Program-made: the position numbers and the translations under genes
Part shown: positions 9,069 to 17,835 of the stretch, piece after piece
Layout of the letters: every line of letters starts with the position of its first letter
How positions within the stretch are numbered: the stretch's first letter is position 1
DNA from: Celeribacter neptunius
GTDB taxonomy: Bacteria > Pseudomonadota > Alphaproteobacteria > Rhodobacterales > Rhodobacteraceae
Length of the DNA: 64,000 nucleotides
Direction: 5' to 3'
Assembly (NCBI RefSeq): GCF_900113955.1
Contig: NZ_FORH01000003.1
Coordinates: 372,001-436,000, forward strand
The notes under the pieces: generated by a model
What the model was told of the DNA's origin: nothing
Seen by the model: the letters and a program-made list of their open reading frames with translations, nothing else
Database searches by the model: none

Positions 9069-9101
9069 TCTTACAGACTTACGTTCCAAGGAGTTCACTG
9101 A

Positions 9102-9962
9102 ATGACATCGCTCATTTCCCCTGAGGACCTGATCGCCCGTCTGGGCGATCCCAACCTCGTCCTTCTCGACGCCAGCTGGTATATGCCCGCTGATCCCCGC
9201 GATCCCGAAGCCGAGTTCGAGACCGCGCATCTTCCGGGCACCAAACGGTTCGATTTCGACGGCAAGATCAAGGATCACGACAGCGATCTGCCGCATATGA
9301 TGCCCACGCCAGAGACCTTTGAGGCCGCCGCCCGCGCCCTCGGGATTTCCGCGGGCTCGCAGATCGTGATCTACGACGGCGCCGGGATTTTCGCGGCCCC
9401 GCGCGCGTGGTGGATGTTCAAAGCCATGGGCCATGACGCCGTCAGCGTGCTGAACGGTGGCCTGCCAGCATGGAAAGACGCGGGCGGCCCCATCGAGACC
9501 GGCCCCGAAACCGCCGCGACACCGGGTGATTTCACCGCAAGCCCCGCAACGGAGCGTCTCGCCTCCGCAGAAGACGTTCTTAAGGCCGTCAACGGCCAAG
9601 CGGGTCAACCCACCGCCATCGTCGACGCCCGAGGTGCGCCCCGGTTCGAAGGCAGCCAGCCGGAACCCCGTCCCGGCCTGCGCTCCGGCCATATGCCCGG
9701 CGCACGTAACATCCCCTTCGATCAGGTTCTGACCGACGGCAAATATCGCGACGCCGAGGACATTCGCAACATCTGGGCCGCCGCAGGTCTTCCTGATCAA
9801 GGGCGCGTCATCGCCAGCTGCGGCTCCGGGGTTACCGCCTCCGTGCTTGCTTTGGCGGCAGAGTCCGCCGGGCTTCCCACGGTCACCGTCTATGACGGCT
9901 CCTGGTCGGAATGGGGGCAGGAGAGCCGCTCTGAACTACCCGTCACAACGGGCGCCGCATGA
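9102..9962 (+). CDS. sseA: 3-mercaptopyruvate/thiosulfate sulfurtransferase
   Basis: 286 residues made of two rhodanese domains. The catalytic loop of the C-terminal domain is CGSGVTA with the cysteine at about residue 240; the CGSGV(T/S)A form is typical of 3-mercaptopyruvate sulfurtransferases rather than thiosulfate-specific enzymes (CRxGxR). The first domain keeps DASWYMP and the AHLPGTKRFD region but has no catalytic cysteine. It transfers sulfur from mercaptopyruvate to thiol or cyanide acceptors in the cytosol. Its stop overlaps the MmgE/PrpD start (ATGA), so it is coupled to the catabolic genes; why is not clear. Confidence 0.85.
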   Translation: MTSLISPEDLIARLGDPNLVLLDASWYMPADPRDPEAEFETAHLPGTKRFDFDGKIKDHDSDLPHMMPTPETFEAAARALGISAGSQIVIYDGAGIFAAPRAWWMFKAMGHDAVSVLNGGLPAWKDAGGPIETGPETAATPGDFTASPATERLASAEDVLKAVNGQAGQPTAIVDARGAPRFEGSQPEPRPGLRSGHMPGARNIPFDQVLTDGKYRDAEDIRNIWAAAGLPDQGRVIASCGSGVTASVLALAAESAGLPTVTVYDGSWSEWGQESRSELPVTTGAA

Positions 9963-11329
9963 GCACGCCCGACCTTGTCCCGCTCGCCGCGTTCGTCTCA
10001 GGCTATATGGTAGATCCTGATGACGCCGCCTTGGCGAGCCGCCTGCGCAGCACGGTTCTCGATTGGGGATCGGCGGCGCTGGCGGGCACCGGGCATCCGT
10101 TGTTCTCCGCCTATCAAACCGCCTTTCTCTCCCCCGGGGAGCAAGGCCCGCTGCGCGTGATCGGCACCTCCGGGCGACATCCCATGATAGCCGCCGCAAT
10201 GACCAATGCCGCGCTCAGTCACCTCTGGGAGGTCGATGACGCCCATCGCGACGCCACCAACCACCCCGGCATCACGGTACTCCCCGCCGTGATGGCCTTG
10301 GCCGAAGCCCATCGCCTCGATCCAGCCACGGTCTGCGCCGCCATCGTGGCGGGCTACGAGGCGGTGATCCGCGTCAGTGCTCATCTCGGCGCCCCACATT
10401 ATGCGATCAATCATTCGACCGCGACCGCAGGCAGTTTTGGCGCCGCCGCCGCCGCCGCCCGAGCGCTTAGGTTCAGCCCCGAGCAAACCCTGTCCGCCTT
10501 TGGTCATGCCGGCACGCAGGCCGCCGGTCTCTGGGCCTTGCTGGACGACGATTGCACGGAGTCCAAAGCCTTTCATGCCGCCATGGCGGTGCGCAACGGG
10601 CTTCAGGCCGTGCAACTGGTCCAATCCGGCCTTCCTGGCGCGCCACGCATTCTCGAAGGCCCGCGTGGCATGCGTGCCTCATGGCACCTCACCGACACGG
10701 ATGCTGCATGGCTGGCACCCGATGGCGCCCCTCTGATCCATACCGTCACGATCAAAGGCTGGCCCGTGTGCGGTCAAATGCATTCCGCCCTCGACTGCGC
10801 CGCCGATCTGGCCAGACGGGTGCCCCAAGACGCTGCGGCAGCCGGTCCGGTCACGGTGCGTTTGCCAGAAAGTGCCCTCGCGATTGCCGGGCGCCAAGCG
10901 CCGACGACGGTCGCCGAGGCAAAATTCTCCACCAGCTTCTGTATTGCCGCGACGCTCTGCGGCAAGCCCCCAAGCCTTGCCGGTCTGACGGAAGCGCTTG
11001 TGGTCGACCCGGAAATTCAGCGCCGCGCCGAGGACGTCACGCTTGTCGCAGATGCCGCCATGACGGCGCGTTTCCCCAAGGAACGTCCCGCCGAAGTCTG
11101 TCTTGAGACCCCCTCCGGCCCGCAAAGCGAGCGCCGCAGCTTTCGACGCGGCGACCCGGAGGCGCCTTGGACCGATGCCGCAATGATCGAGAGAACACGC
11201 GACGTCCTGGCCCTGACGCCATGGGAAACACGACCAGAGGTCCTGATCCGCTGGGCCGATGCCCTCGTGGCGCACTCCCCCGGTTGGGCCGCCGAAACCC
11301 TCCACGAGGCTCTGCTGACCACCCGGTGA
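9959..11329 (+). CDS. MmgE/PrpD family protein
   Basis: 456 residues. The MmgE/PrpD fold is seen from the helical N-terminal domain containing WEVDDAHRDATNHPG and a small-residue-rich FGAAAAAARAL helix, and the C-terminal HTVTIKGWPVCGQMH segment. Known members are 2-methylcitrate dehydratase, cis-aconitate decarboxylase and iminodisuccinate epimerase. The methylcitrate cycle genes prpB and prpC are absent from the locus, so a PrpD role is not supported. Together with a fumarate-forming lyase, an epimerase or dehydratase acting before the lyase is attractive (inference). Translationally coupled to sseA. Confidence 0.85.
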   Translation: MSTPDLVPLAAFVSGYMVDPDDAALASRLRSTVLDWGSAALAGTGHPLFSAYQTAFLSPGEQGPLRVIGTSGRHPMIAAAMTNAALSHLWEVDDAHRDATNHPGITVLPAVMALAEAHRLDPATVCAAIVAGYEAVIRVSAHLGAPHYAINHSTATAGSFGAAAAAARALRFSPEQTLSAFGHAGTQAAGLWALLDDDCTESKAFHAAMAVRNGLQAVQLVQSGLPGAPRILEGPRGMRASWHLTDTDAAWLAPDGAPLIHTVTIKGWPVCGQMHSALDCAADLARRVPQDAAAAGPVTVRLPESALAIAGRQAPTTVAEAKFSTSFCIAATLCGKPPSLAGLTEALVVDPEIQRRAEDVTLVADAAMTARFPKERPAEVCLETPSGPQSERRSFRRGDPEAPWTDAAMIERTRDVLALTPWETRPEVLIRWADALVAHSPGWAAETLHEALLTTR

Positions 11330-11368
11330 CGGCGCCACAAAGACCACATAAAGCACAGGAAGACCCCG

Positions 11369-12826
11369 ATGACCGCCCTGCCCCTGATCGACCCGCAGAC
11401 ATTCGAGACATTGAAAGACGCATTGCGCGCGGCCCTGCCTGAAGCGGCGGTGATCACCAATCCCGACCGGCTCGCGGCGCTTCTTGCGGAGGAACGTGCG
11501 CTATTCGAGGGCAACGCGACGTTCGCCGTGGCCCCCGCCACGACGGAAGAGCTGTCGATTGCCGCGCGTCTCTGTCATGCTCACGGCGTGCCCATGGTGC
11601 CGCAAGGTGGCAACACGGGACTGGTCGGCGGGGCCGTCGCGAAAGGTGGCGAGGTCTTGATCTCGATGACACGGATGAACCGCATTCGTGCGGTCGATCC
11701 GGTCAATTACACGATGACCGTCGAAGCCGGGGCTGTTCTTGCCGATATTCAGAACGCAGCCGCCGCCGAGGGCTGTCTGTTTCCACTGTCGCTCGGCGCG
11801 GAGGGGAGCTGTACGATTGGCGGGAATATTGCAAGCAACGCCGGTGGAATCGGCGTGTTGAAATACGGCAATGCCCGCGAGCTGACCCTCGGACTTGAGG
11901 TGGTTTTGCCGGACGGTCGCATCTGGAACGGCATGCGTCCACTGCTCAAGGACAATTCCGGCTTTGCGCTCAAGCATCTGTTCATCGGCAGCGAAGGCAG
12001 CGTCGGTTTTGTCACCGCCGCCATTCTCAAACTTTTCCCTGCGCCCGCTGAGGTCCAGACCGCGTTTTGTGCCCTGCCCTCGCCCGAAGCGGCCCTTGGG
12101 CTTTTGTCGCTGGCCCGCCGTCTGAGCGGCGATCAAGTCACGGCCTTCGAACTCCTGTCCGATTTCGCATGTGGCATCGTCTGCGATCATGCCGGGGGCG
12201 TCTTTCCGCTGTCCGAGCGCGCGCCATGGTACGCTGTCGTCGAGCTGTCCACCTCGCGGGAAGGCTCCGATCTGCGCGAGGTTTTCGAGACCATTCTCGA
12301 ACAGGGCTTTGAAAACGGCCTGATCGAAGATGCAGTTGTTGCGGAAACGCTTGATCAGCGCGACCGTCTCTGGGCACTTAGGGAACGCACGCCCGAGGCG
12401 CAGAAACGCGCAGGCGGGTCGATCAAACACGATATTTCCGTGCCCGTCAGCGACATTCCCGCGTTCATCGCAGAGGCAACCCAAGCCGTCGAAAACTATA
12501 TGCCCGGCATTCATCCTTGCGCCTTCGGACATGTGGGAGATGGCAATGTTCACTTTAACTTCACCCAGCCCGACGGGATGGATAAACAGGCCTTTCTGGA
12601 GCATTGGGACCCGATCAACGAGATCGTCTACCCGATTGCCATGTCCTTTAACGGCTCGATTTCCGCGGAACATGGTGTGGGGCTTCTGAAAGCGGATGAA
12701 ATTTCGGCCTATCGTCCCGAGATCGAAACCGAACTCAATCACCGCCTGAAAGCTGCGCTTGATCCTGCAGGTCTGATGAATCCCGGGAAGTTCGTAGGCA
12801 ACGTGAAGTCGCAGAACCAGAGTTGA
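11369..12826 (+). CDS. FAD-linked oxidoreductase, D-2-hydroxyacid dehydrogenase type
   Basis: 485 residues of the vanillyl-alcohol-oxidase/GlcD fold. The FAD pyrophosphate loop is PQGGNTGLVGGAV (about residues 76-88), followed by GSCTIGGNIASNAGG; the C-terminal substrate/metal region has HVGDGNVHFN and SAEHGVG. These are shared by D-lactate, D-2-hydroxyglutarate and glycolate dehydrogenase subunits. It would feed electrons from a D-2-hydroxyacid into the respiratory chain or an ETF. It closes the catabolic operon, 39 bp after the MmgE/PrpD gene. Substrate unknown; a hydroxyacid product of the lyase pathway is plausible. Confidence 0.87.
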   Translation: MTALPLIDPQTFETLKDALRAALPEAAVITNPDRLAALLAEERALFEGNATFAVAPATTEELSIAARLCHAHGVPMVPQGGNTGLVGGAVAKGGEVLISMTRMNRIRAVDPVNYTMTVEAGAVLADIQNAAAAEGCLFPLSLGAEGSCTIGGNIASNAGGIGVLKYGNARELTLGLEVVLPDGRIWNGMRPLLKDNSGFALKHLFIGSEGSVGFVTAAILKLFPAPAEVQTAFCALPSPEAALGLLSLARRLSGDQVTAFELLSDFACGIVCDHAGGVFPLSERAPWYAVVELSTSREGSDLREVFETILEQGFENGLIEDAVVAETLDQRDRLWALRERTPEAQKRAGGSIKHDISVPVSDIPAFIAEATQAVENYMPGIHPCAFGHVGDGNVHFNFTQPDGMDKQAFLEHWDPINEIVYPIAMSFNGSISAEHGVGLLKADEISAYRPEIETELNHRLKAALDPAGLMNPGKFVGNVKSQNQS

Positions 12827-12929
12827 GCAGGATGTGAGGTGCTCATAGAATTATAGACGCCTTGCCTGACGAGTTAGAATAGCCTGCGTCCAAGGCCGAG
12901 CGCAGCCGTGGGAAAACCTCTAGGGCGCG

Positions 12930-13454
12930 TGACCTGCCACTGAACTTTCATCCAACCGCGATCGGACTCCGAGGGTTGTTTACGCCATTTGGCAGGAGCT
13001 GAGCAATCGCCCGGCGCGCGGAGCTTTCATCTCGCGCGAGCCAGGTCGGGTGATTGCTGTGGTCAGGGTCCGCGCGTAATCTGCTGGGGTCTGGTAATCC
13101 AGGCCGAATGCGGGCGTTCTGTGTTGTAGTCGCTGGCCCAGGCGGCGATCACGAGGCGCGCATGGGCGAGATTGCGGAACATCATCTCGTTGAGCAGCAC
13201 ATCCCGCATCCGGCCGTTCCGAAAGCCCGAGCAAGAACTTCAGATGCGCGACCGCCTCGCGCTTCACGCATTCGCCATTGTCACTCGGACCAATGGCGTG
13301 AGATGGCTCATCGTCACCGCTTTTTTGAACCCAGCTCTTTCATCGCGGCGAGGTCGAGCATCTGTTCGTCCATGAAGCTCATTCGCTTTATTGTCCGTCC
13401 TCAAGTTGGGCCGGTCTTTAGCCGATCGTGGAGGAAAAATCCCGTGGCAGGTCA
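12930..13454 (-). mobile_element. internally deleted IS3-family element with both termini (copy 2)
   Basis: The left end begins TGACCTGCCAC at 12930 and the right end is its inverse (GTGGCAGGTCA) ending at 13454; a GCGATCGG-like block also matches further in. Minus-strand translation in shifting frames gives NGRMRDVLLNEMMFRNL..., ASDYNTERPHS and YQTPADYARTLT, the OrfB C-terminus of IS3 elements, broken by at least two frameshifts. A short MSFMDEQMLDLAAMKELGSKKR-like frame near the right end may be the start of OrfA. About 525 bp remain of an element normally 1.2-1.4 kb. No target duplication is obvious. Confidence 0.75.
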
Positions 13455-13734
13455 GACCAATTCATGCCGTGTTCTGGCTGACCTTGGACCCGCACCAGAT
13501 GTCCCAAATTATCTGACGACGCACAACGCCTCGAAACTGCGAACAGCGGCAACTAATTGCAACTGAAAGTGTTCTGCCGAACACCCTCAGAATTTGATGT
13601 GCCTTGCAGACCTCTGCACTAGGTCTTTAAGGCCGCTTCGTCGGCGTGCCGGTGAAGGCACTCAAATCCGAGATCGCCGGGCTCGTCGAAAGGCTGACAT
13701 CCGGAGCCACCCAGCTCAGCCGAACGTGGGGACC
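13455..13734. other. intergenic stretch without a supported gene
   Basis: Lies between the deleted IS3 element and the end of the histidine kinase gene. A plus-strand fragment near 13629-13700 reads like a basic, coiled segment of a lost gene but gives no recognisable family. The 103 bp on the other side of the IS element (12827-12929) also hold nothing I can name. Confidence 0.4.
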
Positions 13735-14694
13735 CTAAAACGAAATACGGAAATGGGCGCCTCTTGAAGCAGAAAGAAGCTCGATCTTCGCCCCATGGGC
13801 CTTAAGCACATTGCGCGTGATGGCAAGCCCCATTCCGGTGCCACCTGCCTGTCGACGGCTGGTGAAGAACGGCTCGAAAACATGCGCAGCATGTCCGGGA
13901 GAGACCCCGTCGCCATTGTCCTTTACATCAAGGATGACGCGTCCGGCGCGCTCTGAACAGGAAAGTTCAACCCGGCTCGCGCCATGCTCTCGGGCGTTTC
14001 GCAGGAGCTGGGAGCACACAAGTTGCACCCCTTCGATTGCCATCGGTAAAGGCTCTTGCGGGGCGGCACAGATCACCGCCACATCTGTGAATTGATCCCG
14101 CAACGATGCGACGACGTCGCCCAAACTGACCTTCCCGATGTAACGGGTCTCGCGCGCCCTTGCGATAGCGCGCAGAGACTCGAGCTGGGCTTCGATCTGC
14201 GCGCGGGCGCCATCGAGCTGTTGCAGCAGTCCGGCGTCTTCACCGATCAGCGTCGCGCTGTCCTCCAGCAATTCTGTCGCGGCCCGGATCGCCGAGATCG
14301 GCGTTTTCAACTCGTGGACCACATGATCGGTAAAGCTGCGGACCGTCGCCTCCCGATCCCGCAACGCTTCGGTCATAGAGATCACCGCCTCGGCTGTCTG
14401 GGTGATTTCCTGCGTCCCGAAATGCTGCGGTCGGGGGGCAATCTGCCCCGCTTCGTGGCTGGCGGCATAATCTCTGAGCTGCGCAATGGGGCGCAGGAGA
14501 AGGCGCACCATCAGCCAGCCAAGAGTGGCAGTCGTGACCAGAATACCAATCGCCAAAATAACGGCCGCTTTGCGAAACCCGATCTCGGGCCCAAGATAAC
14601 GTAACGCCACCAGCCCCAACAGGGACACCAGCAAGGCGCCCGAGAGCCCCCCTCCGATCACGAAACCCAGAGAGGGGCGCCAGCGCCGGCTCAT
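13735..14694 (-). CDS. sensor histidine kinase with minimal periplasmic loop
   Basis: 319 residues. Two membrane helices (about residues 10-33 and 42-66) are separated by fewer than ten residues, so there is no real extracytoplasmic sensor domain; signal is probably read in or near the membrane. A short HAMP follows. The phospho-acceptor is His127 in HVVHELKTP, the N box is NAREHG and the G boxes are DNGDGVSPG and GTGMGLAI. The start overlaps the stop of the response regulator frame (ATGA). The kinase is intact, but its partner regulator is frameshifted and the DUF4173 gene before that is truncated, so the unit is probably dead or dying. Confidence 0.87.
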   Translation of the reverse strand: MSRRWRPSLGFVIGGGLSGALLVSLLGLVALRYLGPEIGFRKAAVILAIGILVTTATLGWLMVRLLLRPIAQLRDYAASHEAGQIAPRPQHFGTQEITQTAEAVISMTEALRDREATVRSFTDHVVHELKTPISAIRAATELLEDSATLIGEDAGLLQQLDGARAQIEAQLESLRAIARARETRYIGKVSLGDVVASLRDQFTDVAVICAAPQEPLPMAIEGVQLVCSQLLRNAREHGASRVELSCSERAGRVILDVKDNGDGVSPGHAAHVFEPFFTSRRQAGGTGMGLAITRNVLKAHGAKIELLSASRGAHFRISF

Positions 14695-15353
14695 TCGAGT
14701 GCTCCCAGGCGCAGACCCTGGCCATGCACGGTTTTGACGATATCGGGCAGCCCTGCGCCCGCGAGTTTATGTCTGAGATTGCGCAGATGACTGTCGAGCG
14801 TGCGATCAGACACGGCGCTTTGGCGCCCCCAGACGCTCTCGAACAGTACGGAGCGGGAAACAAGCCGAGAGGGATCTTCCATCAGGGCGGCGAGAAGCTC
14901 GAATTCCGTGGCCGTCAGCGGCAACGCCTGGCCGGCGACCAGACATTGCTTGAGCTTCATGTTCAGGGTAATTGCGCGTCTGGATGGAACGCTTGCCACC
15001 GGAGCGTTTCAGGATGGTCTTGACCCGCGCGATCACCTCGCGCGGGCTAAAAGGTTTGGTGACATAGTCATCCACGCCGAGCTCGAGACCGAGAATGCGG
15101 TCGATCTCGTCATCGCGGGCCGTGAGAAACAGAATTGGGGCATCTGATTGCACACGCAGACGTCGGCAGACTTCGAACCCGTCATCTCGGGCAGTCCAAC
15201 ATCAAGAATGATGAGATCCGGCCCCCCGCGTGCCGCCTCGCGCAGCGCAGATTGCCCATCAGAAGCCGTCGCGACGAAAAATTCGGACCGCTCCAAGGCT
15301 ACGCATAACAGACCGCGCAACCGTGGATCATCATCAACCAAAAGTATTTTCAC
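14691..15353 (-). pseudogene. OmpR-type response regulator with two compensating frameshifts
   Basis: The span is 663 bp, exactly right for a 220-residue receiver plus winged-helix regulator, but the protein is split over two frames. Residues from 15353 (KILLVDDDPRLRGLL to [10 protein letters not shown]) are in frame A. About 15180 the frame must shift by one base, after which [21 protein letters not shown]...[15 protein letters not shown] continues in frame B. Near 15000 it returns to frame A for [21 protein letters not shown]...DSHLRNLRHKL. Frame A alone hits a stop at about 15033. Either two single-base mutations or assembly errors; all catalytic and DNA-binding motifs are otherwise good. 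Confidence 0.75.
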
Positions 15354-15374
15354 GTCGCTTTGCCCGAATATCTG

Positions 15375-16080
15375 TCACTTGCATTCGGAGGGAAGGATAT
15401 GGCCCACACACCATTTGCGAAAGCCCCATTCCAGCCAGCTCGTGATCGGGTCGCGAAAGATCCCGCACTCCTCGAATTGCCCCCCTATTGGGTCCTGATC
15501 ATAAGCACTCAGAACAGCCTCACCTTGACCTGAGGCCAGCGCGGCATGGAACGCGTTGGGGCCAAGCTCGCAAATATAGCCATAGTCCTGTGTGCCGCGT
15601 GTCAGGTTATGCTCTGCGATCGCGCCCGCAAAATTGACGAAGCTCGCAGCGTAGGGGACCAGCCCAGCCAGAACGACGAGACGGAACGCGAGCCACATTC
15701 GACTCTTGAGCGCACTGATCTGCCTGATCATCACACAGAGCCCCAGCGCAATAAGTCCCACCCAGATCAGGGAGTAGGCGCGCAGGTAGGTCAGGCTGAA
15801 TTCCTGCACATAGAGATCGAGCCGCATCAGCGCCGCGAGACAGAGCACCGCGTTCTGGGCGACATAGAGGACCATCAGTGGGTGGATCAGCCGATGTTCC
15901 CGCAAAAACGGATGGGCCGCCAGTGCGAAGCCTCCGGCCAGGAGCGCTGGCTCCAAAAGCGGATAGGCGCCACGATGGGCGTATTCCGCAAGTGACATAC
16001 CATGCGGAAGCGCTGCACCGAGCACAATGATGGAGATATTCGTGAGAGTTGACTCGATCGAATAGGGGCAAAAAAGTGAG
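15375..16080 (-). pseudogene. DUF4173 membrane protein, 3' part only
   Basis: Minus-strand frame with several membrane helices. The segment ALPHGMSLAEYAHRGAYPLL is the recognisable DUF4173 motif, and the C-terminus ends 21 bp before the response regulator, the usual neighbour order for this family. Full proteins have about 450-550 residues; here about 215-235 remain. Upstream the frame runs into an IS3 transposase remnant, so the N-terminal half has been lost. The exact junction is uncertain because the frame stays open through it. Function of the family is unknown. Confidence 0.65.
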
Positions 16081-16191
16081 TCAAATCAGTGCGCGCCGTC
16101 ACGCACTGCCGCCCCAAACGGTGGGCATTTCTGACCCAGGCCAGGCAAACCTCAGCGAATACATGGCTCACCTCTCGTGCCGTCGCATTTG

Positions 16192-16330
16192 TCAGTTCGC
16201 ACGGCTCAGGCTTAGGTCTTCTTTCGACCGTTGATGATGGTCCCGCGGGGAGAGCCCGTCGAGGCTCATGTACGGGCGATTATGGTTAGGGTCATCGCGC
16301 CACGCACAGATCAGGACCAGGGCCTAGCGC
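16192..16330 (-). mobile_element. IS3-family transposase C-terminal remnant
   Basis: Minus-strand translation reads CAWRDDPNHNRPYMSLDGLS PRDHHQRSKEDLSLSRAN then stop at 16192, the classic C-terminus of an IS3 OrfB (W-R-x-x-Y/P-N-x-x-RP). An in-frame stop lies just before this segment. The sequence from 16081 to 16191 is probably the terminal repeat region joined to the DUF4173 gene. It is a different IS3 element from the 2538/12930 pair. Confidence 0.65.
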
Positions 16331-16461
16331 AGCTTGGCAAGCAGGGGCTCGTTCACACGTTCATCCCTGTGCCTGCCCTGAGGAAGGAATAATTTTTCCT
16401 AGACGCCCACGCTGCAAACGTCATGATGCTCGAAAACAGAGACAAAGAAAGGGAGGGTCCG

Positions 16462-17832
16462 GTGGAGGAGGCTGGTACCCCCCACGACAGCCTTTTGACC
16501 GCGTCATTGACGCAGGTCAGCGTGCTGGTCGTGGATGATGAACCGGGGATGCGAAATTTCCTGGTCAAGACATTGACCCCGCATTGCCGGGCGGTCGCCG
16601 AGGCGTCGAATGCCGAAGAGGCCGCCGCACAGCTGGCCGCACAGCATTTCGACATCATGCTGCTCGACAACATGATGCCGGGACAGAAGGGATTGGACTG
16701 GCTGGCGGAACAAAGAACCACCGGTGGCGTCACCGATGTCATCATGGTCACCGCCTACGCCGATCTGGAGACCGCGATTCAGGCGATGCGGGCGGGCGTA
16801 TCGGATTTCATCCTCAAGCCGTTTCGCACCAACCAATTGCTGAACGCGGTCTGCCGCTGTCAGCAGACCGCGATGCTGCGGCGGGAAAATCGGCTGCTGC
16901 GACGCGAGCTCGAGCAATGCGATCTCGGAGCGCGTCACCGCGACCGGTTGCTCGGCGGATCGCCGGAAATCGAGGAGATTCGCACCACGCTGGAGCGGGT
17001 GAAGGATGTCACCACGCCGCTGTTGATCACCGGCGCATCGGGCACCGGCAAGGAAGTGGCTGCGCGCCATCTTCACGCCGCCTCGAAACGCGCGGATCGG
17101 CCCTTTGTGCCGGTCAATTGTGCCACCATCCCGGCCGAGATGATCGAGCTGGAGCTTTTCGGACATGCCGCCGGGGCCTACCCCGGCGCGGCCGCGGCGC
17201 GCGAGGGGCTTCTGGCCTCGGCCCAGGGCGGAACCGTGTTCATCGACGAGGTGGCGGACCTGTCCGGCCCGGCCCAGATGGCGCTTCTGAGGGTGCTGGA
17301 AGACGGGCTGGTCCGGCCAGTGGGCACCGAGCGCAGCCTGCAACTCGACATTCGTTTCGTGCTGGCGAGCGCGCGGTCGCTGCGCCAAGAGGTGGCCGAG
17401 GGACGTTTCCGCCCGGATCTGTTTTTCCGCATTGACGTGCTCAATCTTCAGATGCCGCCTCTGGCGCATCGCGGCACGGATGTTCTGGAGCTGGCAGCGC
17501 TTTTTCTCGACGACCTGTCGCATCGGCTCGGCCTGCCCGGGCTCGAGATCGACGCGGCGGCGCGCGCAGCCATGCTGCGCTACGACTGGCCGGGCAATAT
17601 CCGTGAGCTGCGCAATTTCATCGAGCGCGCACTGATCTTTGGCGGGTTCCCACTTGAAACGCTCGGCGGCGAGCAGATCGCCCGCGCCGCGATTGCGCCG
17701 CTCGATCAGGTGGAGCGGCGCGAAATTCTGCGCGCGCTCGACGCGGTGGACGGCAACCGCACCGAGGCGGCCCGCCGGCTTGGGGTTTCGCGCAAGACCA
17801 TCGACCGCAAATGCGCGGCCTGGGGGCTTTAG
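16462..17832 (+). CDS. NtrC-family response regulator with altered GAFTGA loop
   Basis: A GTG at 16462 is chosen as start because GGGAGG lies five bases before it; in-frame ATGs at 16423 and 16426 lack a site and would add 13 residues. Domain order: receiver (VVDDEP, phospho-Asp in LLDNMMPG, Lys in LKPF), AAA+ domain (Walker A GASGTGKE, Walker B TVFIDEV, arginine-rich RFRPDLFFRI), Fis-type helix-turn-helix at the C-terminus (NRTEAARRLGVSRKTID). The sigma-54 contact loop, normally GAFTGA, reads GAYPGA: the key Thr is Pro. It may therefore not remodel sigma-54 in the usual way. Three bases separate it from the cognate kinase gene. Confidence 0.87.
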   Translation: MEEAGTPHDSLLTASLTQVSVLVVDDEPGMRNFLVKTLTPHCRAVAEASNAEEAAAQLAAQHFDIMLLDNMMPGQKGLDWLAEQRTTGGVTDVIMVTAYADLETAIQAMRAGVSDFILKPFRTNQLLNAVCRCQQTAMLRRENRLLRRELEQCDLGARHRDRLLGGSPEIEEIRTTLERVKDVTTPLLITGASGTGKEVAARHLHAASKRADRPFVPVNCATIPAEMIELELFGHAAGAYPGAAAAREGLLASAQGGTVFIDEVADLSGPAQMALLRVLEDGLVRPVGTERSLQLDIRFVLASARSLRQEVAEGRFRPDLFFRIDVLNLQMPPLAHRGTDVLELAALFLDDLSHRLGLPGLEIDAAARAAMLRYDWPGNIRELRNFIERALIFGGFPLETLGGEQIARAAIAPLDQVERREILRALDAVDGNRTEAARRLGVSRKTIDRKCAAWGL

Positions 17833-17835
17833 GCG

